Part shown: positions 44,762 through 54,500 of the stretch, in pieces | Layout of the letters: every line of letters begins with the position of its first letter | How positions within the stretch are numbered: position 1 is the stretch's first letter | DNA from: Betaproteobacteria bacterium | GTDB taxonomy: Bacteria; Pseudomonadota; Gammaproteobacteria; Burkholderiales; SG8-39 | Assembly: GCA_009693435.1 (NCBI GenBank) | Contig: SHXF01000001.1 | Span: 124,001-188,000, forward strand | Length of the DNA stretch: 64,000 nucleotides | Direction of reading: 5' to 3' | Notes under the pieces: generated by a model | The model's database searches: none | Seen by the model: the letters and a program-made list of their open reading frames with translations, nothing else | What the model was told of the DNA's origin: nothing | Translations under genes and position numbers: made by a program

Positions 44762-46057
44762 ATGAGTGCCAGCAAAAAAGCCGTGCTGAATTACGGCGAC
44801 GGCAAATCAGTTGAATTTCCGGTTCTTTCCGGCAGCATAGGCCCGGACGTGATCGACATTCGCACGCTCTACGGCAAGACCGGTGCGTTCACCTATGACC
44901 CGGGATTCCTTTCCACCGCAAGCTGTAGTTCGAAGATCACCTACATCGACGGCGACACGGGTGTTCTGCTCTATCGCGGCTACCATATAGAGGAACTGGC
45001 GAAGCACTGCGACTTTCTGGAAGTCTGCTACCTGCTCCTCAACGGTGAACTTCCGGATCCGGGACAGAAGAAAGAGTTCGACACCACGGTCATCCACCAC
45101 ACCATGGTGCACGACCAGCTCAACCGGTTCTTCACCGGCTTCCGGCGCGATGCGCATCCCATGGCGGTCATGGTCGGAATAGTGGGCGCCTTGTCGGCTT
45201 TCTATCACGACTCGCTCGACATCAATAATCCCGAGCATCGCAAGGTTTCGGCATTTCGCCTGATCGCCAAGCTGCCGACCATAGTCGCCATGGCCTACAA
45301 GTATTCGATGGGCCAGCCGTTTGTGTATCCGCAGAACAACCTGTCTTATTCCGCGAACTTCATGCGCATGATGTTCGCGGTGCCGACGGAAGAGTACAAG
45401 GTGAACGAGGTGTTGGTGCGGGCGCTTGACCGCATTTTCATCCTGCACGCGGACCACGAACAGAATGCGTCGACCTCGACGGTGCGCCTGTCCGGTTCGT
45501 CCGGTGCCAATCCGTTTGCGTGCATCGCGGCCGGCATTGCGTGTTTGTGGGGACCGGCCCACGGCGGCGCAAACGAGGCCTGCCTCGAGATGCTGGAGGA
45601 GATCGGCGACGTGTCCAAAGTCGGCGAGTTCATCAAGAAGGCGAAAGACAAGGACTCCGGTGTCCGCCTTATGGGCTTCGGCCACCGCGTCTACAAGAAT
45701 TACGATCCGCGCGCCAAGCTGATGCGCGAGACCTGCCACGAAGTCTTGGGGGAACTCGGCCTGCACGACGACCGCTTGTTCAAGCTCGCCCTCGCGCTGG
45801 AGAAAATCGCCCTCGAGGACGATTATTTTGTGCAGCGGAAACTCTATCCGAATGTCGACTTCTATTCCGGCATCGTGCAGCGCGCGCTGGGAATCCCGGT
45901 TTCAATGTTCACCTGCATCTTCGCGCTGGCTCGCACCGTCGGCTGGATTGCGCAGTGGCAGGAAATGATTTCCGATCCGGAATACAAGATCGGCCGGCCG
46001 CGCCAGCTCTACAACGGGCCGGGTCCCCGCGATTTCGTGAAAATCGCGAACCGTTGA
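44762..46057 (+). CDS. gltA: Citrate synthase
   Basis: A 431-residue type II (hexameric, NADH-sensitive class) citrate synthase. Catalytic His and Asp regions are [56 protein letters not shown] and the C-terminal [15 protein letters not shown]. It has an N-terminal beta domain absent from PrpC. ATG 44762 has AGGAGA 6 bases upstream. It forms citrate from acetyl-CoA and oxaloacetate. Confidence 0.96.
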   Translation: MSASKKAVLNYGDGKSVEFPVLSGSIGPDVIDIRTLYGKTGAFTYDPGFLSTASCSSKITYIDGDTGVLLYRGYHIEELAKHCDFLEVCYLLLNGELPDPGQKKEFDTTVIHHTMVHDQLNRFFTGFRRDAHPMAVMVGIVGALSAFYHDSLDINNPEHRKVSAFRLIAKLPTIVAMAYKYSMGQPFVYPQNNLSYSANFMRMMFAVPTEEYKVNEVLVRALDRIFILHADHEQNASTSTVRLSGSSGANPFACIAAGIACLWGPAHGGANEACLEMLEEIGDVSKVGEFIKKAKDKDSGVRLMGFGHRVYKNYDPRAKLMRETCHEVLGELGLHDDRLFKLALALEKIALEDDYFVQRKLYPNVDFYSGIVQRALGIPVSMFTCIFALARTVGWIAQWQEMISDPEYKIGRPRQLYNGPGPRDFVKIANR

Positions 46058-46110
46058 GCCTTTCCTGACAGGACCGGAGCGTGCGCGGCTGAGCGGCTGA
46101 TCGACATGGG

Positions 46111-46160
46111 CGCTCGTTCGGGCGCTGCAGCCCTGGCCAGGGCCGGCGCGCGCCCGAGCG
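46111..46160. other. GC-rich inverted repeat in the gltA-sucA gap
   Basis: A perfect 14-bp palindrome GCCCTGGCCAGGGC (46130-46143) is nested within longer imperfect arms (CGCTCG...CGAGCG). The gap could fold into a long hairpin. No T-tract follows, so it is not a standard terminator; it may stabilise mRNA or attenuate read-through into sucA. Confidence 0.4.
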
Positions 46161-46215
46161 GCTGTCAAGAAGCCATGTATCTTTTTTCCCGACTTATCGG
46201 GCAAGGTGGCAGGCC

Positions 46216-49056
46216 ATGATGAAACAGATGCTGTCGAATTCGTACCTGTTCGGTGCCAATGCGCCGTTCATAGAGGAACTGTACGAATCCTATCTGAATA
46301 ACCCGCAGTCGATTCCCGAGCAGTGGCGCGAGTATTTCGACAAGATGCAGCTGCTGCCGAGCCCGGCTGACGGCAATGGCGGGCGCGACGTGGCGCATGC
46401 ACCAATCGTGCAGTCGTTCGCGCAGCGCGCCAAGGAAGGCAAGCTGCGCGCCGCGGCCTCCCCGACCGAACTGGGCGTGGAGCGCAAGCAGGTCTATGTG
46501 CTGCTCTTGATCGCCGCGTACCGGACCATGGGATGCCGCTGGGCCGAGATCGACCCGTTGAAGCGCCAGCCGAGGCCGAACATTCCGGAACTGGGACCGG
46601 CTTTCTACGATCTGACCGAAGCCGACATGGACCTCGTCTTCAACACCGGCACGCTGATCGGTCCGGAGCGCGCGACGCTGCGGGACATAATTCAGGCGCT
46701 GCGCGAGACGTATTGCGGCTCCATAGGCGTCGAATACATGTACATGAGCGACATGCGCCAGAAACACTGGATCCAGCAGCGGCTGGAGGCGGTGCGTTCC
46801 CGGCCCAATCTGTCGGCGGATGCGAAGCAGCGCATTCTCGAGCGCATCACCGCCGCGGAGACCCTGGAGAAGTACCTCCACACGCGCTACGTCGGGCAGA
46901 AGCGTTTTTCGCTCGAAGGGGGCGAGACGCTGATTGCCTGCCTGGACGAATCGGTGCAACGCGCCGGCGCGCATGGCATCGAGGAATTCGTCATCGGCAT
47001 GGCGCATCGCGGTCGCCTCAACGTGCTGGTGAATACACTGGGCAAGACCCCGGGGGAGCTGTTCTCGGAATTCGAGGGCAAGCACGCGGCCGATCTCTCG
47101 TCCACGGGCGACGTCAAGTACCACAACGGCTTCTCCTCCGACGTATCGACCGCGGGCGGTCCGATCCACCTTACGCTTGCGTTCAATCCTTCGCACCTGG
47201 AGATCGTCAATCCGGTGGTCGAGGGCTCGGTGCGCGCGCGCCAGCATCGCCGCAAGGACAAGACCGGCGATTCGGTGATGTCGTTGCTGCTGCACGGCGA
47301 TGCCGCATTCGCCGGCCAGGGCGTGATCATGGAGACCTTCAATCTGGCGCTGACGCGCGGCTACGGCACGGGCGGCACGGTGCACATCGTGATCAACAAC
47401 CAGATCGGATTTACCACTTCCGACCTGCGCGATGCTCGCTCGTCGCTGTATTGCACCGACGTGGCCAAGATGATAGAGGCGCCGATCTTCCACGTGAACG
47501 CGGACGATCCCGAGGCTGCCGTGTTCGTCACCCAACTGGCGATGGATTTCCGCAAGGAATTCAAGCAGGACGTGGTGGTCGATCTGGTGTGCTTTCGCAA
47601 ACTGGGGCACAACGAGCAGGACGAGCCTTTTGTCACCCAGCCGCTGATGTACAAGAAAATTTCACAGCACCCCGGAACGCGCAAGCTGTACGCCGACAAG
47701 CTGATAGCGCAGGGCGTCATCAAGGCGGACGAACCCGACCAGATGATCAAGGATTACCGCCAGGCGCTGGACGAGGGCAAGCACACCTCCAGCACGGTGT
47801 TGTCGCAGTTCCAGCGCAAGTACGCCGTGGACTGGACGCCCTTCCTCAATACCAAGTGGACCGACAGCGCCGATACCTCGGTGCCCATTGCCGATCTGCA
47901 ACGGCTGGGGGAACGGCTGACCACCGTCCCTGCAGGATTCAAGGTCCATCCTTCGGTCGAGCGTGTCATTCAGGCGCGCCGTGAAATGGCACAGGGCAAG
48001 CGCATGCTCGACTGGGGCATGGCGGAAAACCTGGCGTACGCGACACTCCTGGTGAACGGCTATGGCGTGCGGCTCTCGGGACAGGATTCCGGACGCGGAA
48101 CCTTCGCCCACCGCCACTCCGTGCTGCACGACCAGAATCGCGAGAAATGGGATGCCGGAACCTGCATTCCGTTGCAGAATCTTGGCGAGAACCAGTCGGA
48201 TTTCGTGGTGATCGACTCGGTGCTCTCGGAGGAGGCTGTGCTGGGTTTCGAGTACGGCTACGCGTGCGCCGAACCCAACGAATTGACCATCTGGGAGGCG
48301 CAGTTCGGTGATTTCGCCAATGGCGCACAGGTCGTCATCGACCAGTTCATCGCTTCAGGCGAGGCAAAATGGGGCCGCATGTGCGGGCTGGTGCTGCTGC
48401 TGCCTCACGGATACGAGGGGCAGGGGCCGGAACATTCTTCCGGGCGCCTGGAGCGTTATCTGCAATTGTGCGCGGAGCACAACATGCAGGTGTGCGTGCC
48501 CAGCACGCCGGCGCAGATTTTCCACCTGCTGCGCCGCCAGATGCTGCGCCAGTTCAGAAAACCGTTGATCGTATTTACCCCCAAGTCGCTGCTGCGCAAG
48601 CCCGATGCCGTTTCGCCGCTGAAGGACCTCGCCAAGGGCGAATTCAAGACCGTTATCGGCGAAGTCGACGTGCTCGATCCGAAAGATGTCAGTCGCATCG
48701 TGATGTGCTCGGGCAAGGTCTATTACGACCTGTTGTCGGCGCGCCGCGAGCGGCGGCTCGACAACATCGCGATCATCCGCATCGAGCAGCTCTATCCGTT
48801 CCCGCACAAGCCGTTTTCGGCGGAAATGAAACGCTATCCGAACGCGCGGGAAATCGTGTGGTGCCAGGAAGAACCGCAGAATCAGGGGGCCTGGTATCAG
48901 ACGCAGCACTATTTCGTCGAAAATATGCGCGCCGAGCAGAAACTGTTCTGCGCCAGCCGCCCGTCCGCTGCAGCGCCTGCAGGCGGATCCCTGTCAAAGC
49001 ACAACGAGCGGCAAAAGAAAGTGATCGAAATGGCATTGGGCAAATTCAAGGGCTGA
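46216..49056 (+). CDS. sucA: 2-oxoglutarate dehydrogenase E1 component
   Basis: A 946-residue thiamine-diphosphate enzyme decarboxylating 2-oxoglutarate and loading the succinyl group on SucB. The N-terminal E2-binding stretch is SNSYLFGANAPFIEELYESYL; the ThDP region includes GMAHRGRLNVLVNTLGK and GDVKYHNGFSSD; the C-terminal transketolase-like part holds FANGAQVVIDQFIASGEAKW and LLLPHGYEGQGPEHSS. Start ATG 46216 (or the next codon). A candidate terminator lies 31 bases after its stop. Confidence 0.96.
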   Translation: MMKQMLSNSYLFGANAPFIEELYESYLNNPQSIPEQWREYFDKMQLLPSPADGNGGRDVAHAPIVQSFAQRAKEGKLRAAASPTELGVERKQVYVLLLIAAYRTMGCRWAEIDPLKRQPRPNIPELGPAFYDLTEADMDLVFNTGTLIGPERATLRDIIQALRETYCGSIGVEYMYMSDMRQKHWIQQRLEAVRSRPNLSADAKQRILERITAAETLEKYLHTRYVGQKRFSLEGGETLIACLDESVQRAGAHGIEEFVIGMAHRGRLNVLVNTLGKTPGELFSEFEGKHAADLSSTGDVKYHNGFSSDVSTAGGPIHLTLAFNPSHLEIVNPVVEGSVRARQHRRKDKTGDSVMSLLLHGDAAFAGQGVIMETFNLALTRGYGTGGTVHIVINNQIGFTTSDLRDARSSLYCTDVAKMIEAPIFHVNADDPEAAVFVTQLAMDFRKEFKQDVVVDLVCFRKLGHNEQDEPFVTQPLMYKKISQHPGTRKLYADKLIAQGVIKADEPDQMIKDYRQALDEGKHTSSTVLSQFQRKYAVDWTPFLNTKWTDSADTSVPIADLQRLGERLTTVPAGFKVHPSVERVIQARREMAQGKRMLDWGMAENLAYATLLVNGYGVRLSGQDSGRGTFAHRHSVLHDQNREKWDAGTCIPLQNLGENQSDFVVIDSVLSEEAVLGFEYGYACAEPNELTIWEAQFGDFANGAQVVIDQFIASGEAKWGRMCGLVLLLPHGYEGQGPEHSSGRLERYLQLCAEHNMQVCVPSTPAQIFHLLRRQMLRQFRKPLIVFTPKSLLRKPDAVSPLKDLAKGEFKTVIGEVDVLDPKDVSRIVMCSGKVYYDLLSARRERRLDNIAIIRIEQLYPFPHKPFSAEMKRYPNAREIVWCQEEPQNQGAWYQTQHYFVENMRAEQKLFCASRPSAAAPAGGSLSKHNERQKKVIEMALGKFKG

Positions 49057-49086
49057 CACCGGCATCATGGGGGGCAGTCCTGGCAT

Positions 49087-49111
49087 CCGGCGTGCTGCAC
49101 GCTGGTTTTTT
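49087..49111 (+). terminator. Candidate intrinsic terminator between sucA and sucB
   Basis: An 8-bp stem CCGGCGTG/CACGCTGG with one G-U pair and a CTG loop is followed at once by six T residues (49106-49111). It lies 31 bases after the sucA stop and 59 bases before sucB, so it could lower expression of sucB and lpdA relative to sucA unless they have their own promoter. Confidence 0.6.
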
Positions 49112-49169
49112 GAAGTAGGCGTGGCCAAGGTCGAGCCGAAGCCCGTGAAAAAACCGAACGGAGCGATTC

Positions 49170-50450
49170 ATGTTAGTAGAAGTCAGGATTCCACAGCTGT
49201 CGGAGTCGGTTGCGGAAGCGACCATGCTCAGCTGGCACAAGAAGGAAGGCGAAGCGGTCAAGCGCGACGAAAACCTCATCGATATCGAGACCGACAAAGT
49301 CGTTCTGGAATTGCCGGCGCCGGTTGACGGCGTACTGGTCAGGATAATGAAGGAGGACGGCGCAACGGTCGTATCAGGCGAAGTGATTGCACGGATCGAC
49401 ACCGAGGCCAAGCCCACGTTGGGCTCCGTCGCAGCGGCCCCGGCACCGGCCGGTGTACGTTCGGAACCGAAGGATGTTCCGGAAACGCCCGTGCTGTCCC
49501 CGGCTGAGGCGCGCCAGGATGCTCGCCTGATGCCTGCCGCAAGAAAGCTCGTGGAAGAACTGGGGATTGATCCGACGCGCATCGCGGGCAGCGGACGAGA
49601 CGGCCGGATCACCAAGGCCGACGTGCTGGAGCAGGGCCGCAAGCCGGCGGCTACAGTCCGGCCCGCGGCGGCAGTCCGGCCGGCGGAGACCGGCGCGCCG
49701 GCGCTGGCGCAAGCACCGTCGCCGGTCAACGTCGATCAGCTACTCGGCGGCAGGCCCGAGCAGCGGGTGCCGATGTCGCGCTTGCGCGCGCGCATAGCGG
49801 AACGGCTGGTGCAATCCCAGTCCACCGCGGCCATCCTCACCACGTTCAATGAAGTGAACATGCAGCCGGTGATGGAGATGCGCAAGAAGTACCAGGAGCG
49901 CTTCGAGAAGGAGCACGGGGTCAAGCTCGGCTTCATGTCCTTTATCGTCAAGGCGACGCTGCACGCTCTGAAAAAATATCCGGTGGTCAATGCTTCGGTG
50001 GACGGGAACGACATCGTCTATCACGGCTATTTCGACATCGGCATCGCCGTTGGCAGCCCGCGGGGCCTGGTAGTTCCCATACTGCGCGATTGCGACCAGT
50101 TGTCGCTGGCTGAGATCGAAAAGAAGATCGCCGACTTCGGAAAACGCGCCCAGGAGGGCAAGCTCTCGATCGAAGACCTGACAGGGGGCACGTTCTCGAT
50201 TTCAAACGGCGGGGTGTTCGGTTCGATGCTCTCGACGCCCATCATCAATCCGCCGCAATCCGCCATTCTCGGGGTGCACGCCACCAAGGACCGGCCGGTG
50301 GTGGAAAACGGCCAGATCGTGATACGACCGATGAATTATCTCGCGATGTCCTACGACCACCGTATCATCGACGGCCGCGAGGCGGTGCTATCCCTGGTGG
50401 CCATCAAGGAGGCGCTGGAGGACCCCGCTCGCCTGCTCCTGAACATCTGA
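49170..50450 (+). CDS. sucB: Dihydrolipoyllysine succinyltransferase (E2 of 2-oxoglutarate dehydrogenase)
   Basis: A 426-residue protein. It has a lipoyl domain (residues 1-80, lipoyl Lys in IETDKVVLE), an Ala/Pro-rich linker, a peripheral-subunit-binding domain ([22 protein letters not shown]), a second Ala/Pro linker, and a catalytic acetyltransferase core ending in [17 protein letters not shown] with the active His and Asp. It forms the 24-mer core of the complex. A terminator-like hairpin precedes it. Confidence 0.96.
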   Translation: MLVEVRIPQLSESVAEATMLSWHKKEGEAVKRDENLIDIETDKVVLELPAPVDGVLVRIMKEDGATVVSGEVIARIDTEAKPTLGSVAAAPAPAGVRSEPKDVPETPVLSPAEARQDARLMPAARKLVEELGIDPTRIAGSGRDGRITKADVLEQGRKPAATVRPAAAVRPAETGAPALAQAPSPVNVDQLLGGRPEQRVPMSRLRARIAERLVQSQSTAAILTTFNEVNMQPVMEMRKKYQERFEKEHGVKLGFMSFIVKATLHALKKYPVVNASVDGNDIVYHGYFDIGIAVGSPRGLVVPILRDCDQLSLAEIEKKIADFGKRAQEGKLSIEDLTGGTFSISNGGVFGSMLSTPIINPPQSAILGVHATKDRPVVENGQIVIRPMNYLAMSYDHRIIDGREAVLSLVAIKEALEDPARLLLNI

Positions 50451-50576
50451 AACGGCAGGCCGCCACTTCTGCCCCGGCGGCTCACCCGGCCGGGGACGCA
50501 ATGAGCGGGGATTTGCTCCGTCGCGATGCCGATTCGGCAAATGATATGCCGAACAAGGAGGCTCAGTTACGTAGAT

Positions 50577-50625
50577 GCGGCCCCCTTGTAAATTGCGGCC
50601 CCCTTGTATATCCCCCATTTCAGGG
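50577..50625 (-). repeat. Inverted partial copies of the 64-bp repeat upstream of lpdA
   Basis: Read on the minus strand this stretch contains the core CCTGAAATGGGGGATATAC followed by AAGGGGGC, identical to copy 2 of the array at 56.4-56.6 kb. A second shorter AAGGGGGC core lies at 50577-50590. The element is therefore dispersed and present in both orientations. Confidence 0.8.
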
Positions 50626-50702
50626 GAAACACGCTTGATGCTTTTTCGGAAGTGGACACTTGTTCAGTGTTTCCCAGACAACCAGGCAAGGATTTCCATA
50701 TC

Positions 50703-52130
50703 ATGGTCCAGTCATTCGACGTTGCAGTGATCGGTGCAGGCCCGGCGGGCTACATCGCGGCGATTCGCTGTGCCCAGCTCGGCATGAGCGTGGCTTGCGT
50801 CGAGGAATGGCGCACCCCCGACGGTGACCCCGCACTCGGCGGGACCTGTCTCAACGTCGGATGCATTCCCTCCAAAGCCCTGCTTGAATCCTCGGAGAAT
50901 GTCGAGCGCATCTCCCACAAAATCGGCGTCCACGGGATTGCCGTGACCGGTGTCAGCGTCGACGTGGGCAAGATGCTGGCGCGCAAGGACGCCATCGTCA
51001 CCAGGATGACGAAGGGAATCGAAACTCTGTTTCGCAAGAACAAGGTTACGTGGCTGAGGGGCCATGGCAAGCTGACTGGGCGCGGCCAGGCATGGCAGCT
51101 TGAGGTATCTGGAGCTGAAGGCAGCGAATCGGTGGAGGCGACCTATGTGATCATCGCCACGGGCTCCACCGCGCGCCACCTCCCCGGTGTGCCGGTCGAC
51201 AACGAAATCGTCTGCGACAATATCGGGGCCCTTGCGTTTCGCGAGGTACCGCAGCGGCTGGGTGTCATCGGCGCCGGCGTCATCGGCCTGGAACTCGGTT
51301 CGGTATGGCGGCGGCTCGGCTCGAAGGTGACGGTCCTCGAGGCTTTGCCTGCCTTTCTTGGCGCAGCCGACGAGGCGGTCGCCAAGGCCGCGTGGAAGAT
51401 TTTCACCAAGGACCAGGGTGTCGACATCCGCCTGTCCTGCAAGATCGGAGAGATCGCGGTCACGAAAAAGGGGGTCACTGTCCACTACGAAACCGCCGGG
51501 AGCGCGCAGCAGCTGGTCTGCGACCGCCTGATCGTGTCGGTGGGGCGGGTGCCCAATAGCGCGGGGCTGGGCGCGGAGAACGTCGGCCTGAAGATAGACG
51601 GCCGCGGCTTCATCGAGGTGGATGGCGAGTGCCGGACCAACCTGTCCAACGTGTTCGCCGCGGGCGACGTGGTGCGCGGTCCGATGCTCGCGCACAAGGG
51701 AGAGGAGGAGGGTGTGATGGTGGCCGAACTTATCGCAGGCCAGAAGGGGCACGTCAACCTCGAGACGATACCCTGGGTGATCTATACCTCGCCGGAGATT
51801 GCCTGGGTGGGCAAGACCGAGCAGGCGCTCAAGGCGGAAGGCATACCCTACAAGGTCGGGCAGTTCCCCTTCACCATCAACGGCAGGGCGCTGGGCCAGG
51901 ACGAGACCGAAGGTTTCGTGAAGATGCTGGCGCACGCGAAAACAGATGAGATCCTCGGCGTGCACATCATCAACACGCATGCCTCCGAACTGATTGCCGA
52001 GGCTGTCGTTGCCATGGAATTCCGTGCTTCGTCCGAAGACATCGCGCGCATCGTTCACGCCCATCCGTCGCTATCGGAGGTGATGCACGAAGCAGCGCTT
52101 GCGGTCGATAAGCGGGCGCTCAACATGTGA
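50703..52130 (+). CDS. lpdA: Dihydrolipoyl dehydrogenase (E3)
   Basis: A 475-residue flavoprotein reoxidising dihydrolipoamide in 2-oxoacid dehydrogenase complexes. FAD motif [10 protein letters not shown], redox disulfide [16 protein letters not shown] motif [10 protein letters not shown] and C-terminal His-Glu in [13 protein letters not shown] are complete. Start ATG 50703 has AAGGA upstream. The 252-base leader holds copies of a dispersed repeat and the inverted repeat GGGAAACAC/GTGTTTCCC (50624-50632 and 50667-50675). Confidence 0.95.
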   Translation: MVQSFDVAVIGAGPAGYIAAIRCAQLGMSVACVEEWRTPDGDPALGGTCLNVGCIPSKALLESSENVERISHKIGVHGIAVTGVSVDVGKMLARKDAIVTRMTKGIETLFRKNKVTWLRGHGKLTGRGQAWQLEVSGAEGSESVEATYVIIATGSTARHLPGVPVDNEIVCDNIGALAFREVPQRLGVIGAGVIGLELGSVWRRLGSKVTVLEALPAFLGAADEAVAKAAWKIFTKDQGVDIRLSCKIGEIAVTKKGVTVHYETAGSAQQLVCDRLIVSVGRVPNSAGLGAENVGLKIDGRGFIEVDGECRTNLSNVFAAGDVVRGPMLAHKGEEEGVMVAELIAGQKGHVNLETIPWVIYTSPEIAWVGKTEQALKAEGIPYKVGQFPFTINGRALGQDETEGFVKMLAHAKTDEILGVHIINTHASELIAEAVVAMEFRASSEDIARIVHAHPSLSEVMHEAALAVDKRALNM

Positions 52131-52234
52131 CCGGCAAAGCCTCAGGGCCAGGCTGGCGACCCCGCCGCTTGCGCCACGCAATTCTGTATCATCCCGTTCA
52201 AGCTTCAACTTCCGAGAAATCCGACCTCCGCAAC

Positions 52235-53440
52235 ATGTCCGAGATAGATGATCTGCAAGCGGCGGAAGGCGAGAAGCTTTCGGTTTCCAAACTCTACGAG
52301 CGCGCGCTCGAACGGCGCGGCTACATTTCCGACTGCTCCCAGCTTGCCGCGGTCGGGCGACTTCAGCAGCTCTTCGAGGAATGGACCGGCTACAAGGAGC
52401 GGCGCCGCAACGCGCTGCGGCGCCTCGTGGTTCGCCCGCCGCTGCCGCGTGGGGTGTACCTGTGGGGCGGAGTGGGGCGGGGAAAAAGTTTTCTGATGGA
52501 CAGCTTCTACCTGTCGCTGCCCCTGGTCAGAAAGCGCCGCGTCCACTTCCACCATTTCATGCGCGATGTTCATCGGGAACTCGAGGAACTCAAGGGCCGC
52601 GAGGATCCGCTGAGCGCAATGGCGCTGCGCATCGCCAAGCGCTATCGGCTGATCTGCTTCGATGAAATGCATGTAAACGACATCGCCGATGCGATGATAG
52701 TCGGCCGCCTGCTGGGGCGGACCATGGATCTCGGCGTGGTGTACTGCATGACCTCGAATTACCATCCGGACGAGCTCTACAAGAACGGGCTGAAGCGGGA
52801 GAATTTCATGCCGACCATTGCGCTGATCAAGCAGCGTCTGGACGTCCTGAATGTCGACAGCGGCGTGGACTATCGGCAACGCACGCTGGAAAAGGTGCGT
52901 GTCTACCACCAGCCGCTCAGTCCCGGAGCAGAGCGCGCAATGATGGATGCGTTTGCCGCCATAGCGGAAGTGGAGGAGGAGTCGCATGAACTCGATGTGG
53001 AGGGACGGATCATTCCCTACCGCCATCGGGCGGGCGGTGTGCTGTGGCTCGACTTCGGTGTGATCTGCGGCTGGGGCCGCTCGCAACACGATTATCTCGA
53101 CCTCTCGCGGCGCTTCCATACCATTCTGGTCTCCGACGTGCCGCGCATGGGACTCGAGCTTTCCGAAGAAGCACGGCGTTTTACATTAATGGTGGATGTC
53201 TTCTACGACAACCGGGTGAAGCTCGTTCTATCGGCCGCGGCACCGCCTGAAGGCCTGCTCCGGATCGAGGACGCCCCGAAAGATGCGCGGATCCGCGCAA
53301 TGGTCTTCGAGTTCGACCGCACTGCGAGCCGACTCACCGAAATGCAGTCGCGCGAATACCTGGCGCTGCAACGGCGGATCTCGCCCGACGGCGCCGACTC
53401 ACCGCCGGTGAGCGCCGGCGCGCCGGTCCGCGCGGAGTAG
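52235..53440 (+). CDS. zapE: Cell division ATPase ZapE (AFG1 family)
   Basis: A 401-residue P-loop ATPase. Walker A is LWGGVGRGKS, Walker B is LICFDEMHVNDIADAM, with the sensor stretch MTSNYHPDELYKNGLKRENF. ZapE binds FtsZ and supports constriction; the mitochondrial relative AFG1 handles respiratory subunits, fitting its common place after the suc-lpd genes. ATG 52235 is preferred; an upstream in-frame ATG at 52127 overlaps the lpdA stop but gives an unconserved extension. Confidence 0.93.
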   Translation: MSEIDDLQAAEGEKLSVSKLYERALERRGYISDCSQLAAVGRLQQLFEEWTGYKERRRNALRRLVVRPPLPRGVYLWGGVGRGKSFLMDSFYLSLPLVRKRRVHFHHFMRDVHRELEELKGREDPLSAMALRIAKRYRLICFDEMHVNDIADAMIVGRLLGRTMDLGVVYCMTSNYHPDELYKNGLKRENFMPTIALIKQRLDVLNVDSGVDYRQRTLEKVRVYHQPLSPGAERAMMDAFAAIAEVEEESHELDVEGRIIPYRHRAGGVLWLDFGVICGWGRSQHDYLDLSRRFHTILVSDVPRMGLELSEEARRFTLMVDVFYDNRVKLVLSAAAPPEGLLRIEDAPKDARIRAMVFEFDRTASRLTEMQSREYLALQRRISPDGADSPPVSAGAPVRAE

Positions 53441-53470
53441 AATTCCCGTTTCAAACGCGCAGGAAACACC

Positions 53471-54463
53471 GTGGAAAAATTCAGGGCGTACCGGATTCAC
53501 GAAATCGACAAGAAGGTGGCGGCACGCTTCGAGGATCTGACTCTGGACGACCTTGCAAAGGGCGAGGTGGTGATCCGCGTCGCCTACTCCAGCGTGAATT
53601 ACAAGGATGCCCTGGCTGCGACGGGAACCGGGCGCATCATTCGCCGCTTTCCCTGCGTCGGCGGCATCGACCTGTCCGGCACCGTGATCGGGTCTTCCGA
53701 CAGCCGTTTCACGAAAGGCGATGCGGTGATCGCCACCAGCTACGACATCGGGGTGTCGCATGACGGTGGTTATGCGGAGTACGCGCGCATCCCGGCAGAT
53801 TGGGTGGTGCCCATGCCGAAAGGGCTGACCCTGTTCGAGGCCATGGCGCTTGGCACTGCCGGATACACCGCGGCGCTGGCGGTGGTGCGCATGGAGGCCA
53901 ACGGCCTGAAGCCGGCCAATGGTCCTGTCATAGTGAGCGGCGCCACGGGCGGCGTGGGCAGCGTCGCGATCGACATCCTGGCGCGACTGGGCTACAAGGT
54001 GGTCGCCCTCACCGGCAAGGAGCACGAGACGGATTACCTTAAAGGCCTGGGCGCGGGAGAAGTCATGCTCCGCCAAAGCCTGGATCTGGCAAAAATCAAA
54101 CCCCTGGGCAACCCGACCTGGGCGGGCGCAATCGATAATCTTGGCGGTGATGTGCTGGCCTGGATGGTCAGCACCATGCAGCAGAACGGCACCCTGGCCT
54201 CAGTGGGGCTGGCAGCCAGCATGAGTCTGAGTACCACCGTGGCCCCCTTCATTTTGCGCGGGGCGAGCCTGCTCGGTGTCGATTCCGCGTACACGCCGAT
54301 GGCGTTGCGCCGCGACGTATGGCAGCGGCTCGCGGGTGATATGCGGCCCGGGCATCTGACGGAAATGACGCGGACGGTGGTATTCGACGAACTGCCGGGC
54401 GTGTTCGATGCATTCATCAAGGCGCAGGCGCACGGCCGTGTCGTTATCGACCTCGCCGCCTGA
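53471..54463 (+). CDS. acuI: Acrylyl-CoA reductase-like MDR oxidoreductase (AcuI/YhdH family)
   Basis: A 330-residue zinc-independent medium-chain dehydrogenase. The YhdH/AcuI signature RVAYSSVNYKDALAATG and the NADP motif SGATGGVGSVAIDIL are clear. AcuI reduces acrylyl-CoA to propionyl-CoA. Its place directly before prpE and within reach of the methylcitrate genes supports that role. GTG start 53471 with AGGAAA 6 bases upstream. Confidence 0.88.
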   Translation: MEKFRAYRIHEIDKKVAARFEDLTLDDLAKGEVVIRVAYSSVNYKDALAATGTGRIIRRFPCVGGIDLSGTVIGSSDSRFTKGDAVIATSYDIGVSHDGGYAEYARIPADWVVPMPKGLTLFEAMALGTAGYTAALAVVRMEANGLKPANGPVIVSGATGGVGSVAIDILARLGYKVVALTGKEHETDYLKGLGAGEVMLRQSLDLAKIKPLGNPTWAGAIDNLGGDVLAWMVSTMQQNGTLASVGLAASMSLSTTVAPFILRGASLLGVDSAYTPMALRRDVWQRLAGDMRPGHLTEMTRTVVFDELPGVFDAFIKAQAHGRVVIDLAA

Positions 54464-54500
54464 AGCACGGGTACATGGCCAACTGCACCAGGGGGGGGCA

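Noticed and set aside
46181..46206. Terminator CCCGA-CTTA-TCGGG near sucA
   Set aside because: The T-run precedes the hairpin on the plus strand and becomes an A-run after it on the minus strand, so it fits neither direction.
46165..47610. 481-codon minus-strand frame opposite sucA
   Set aside because: Shadow frame; sucA is unambiguous and the antisense product has no motif.
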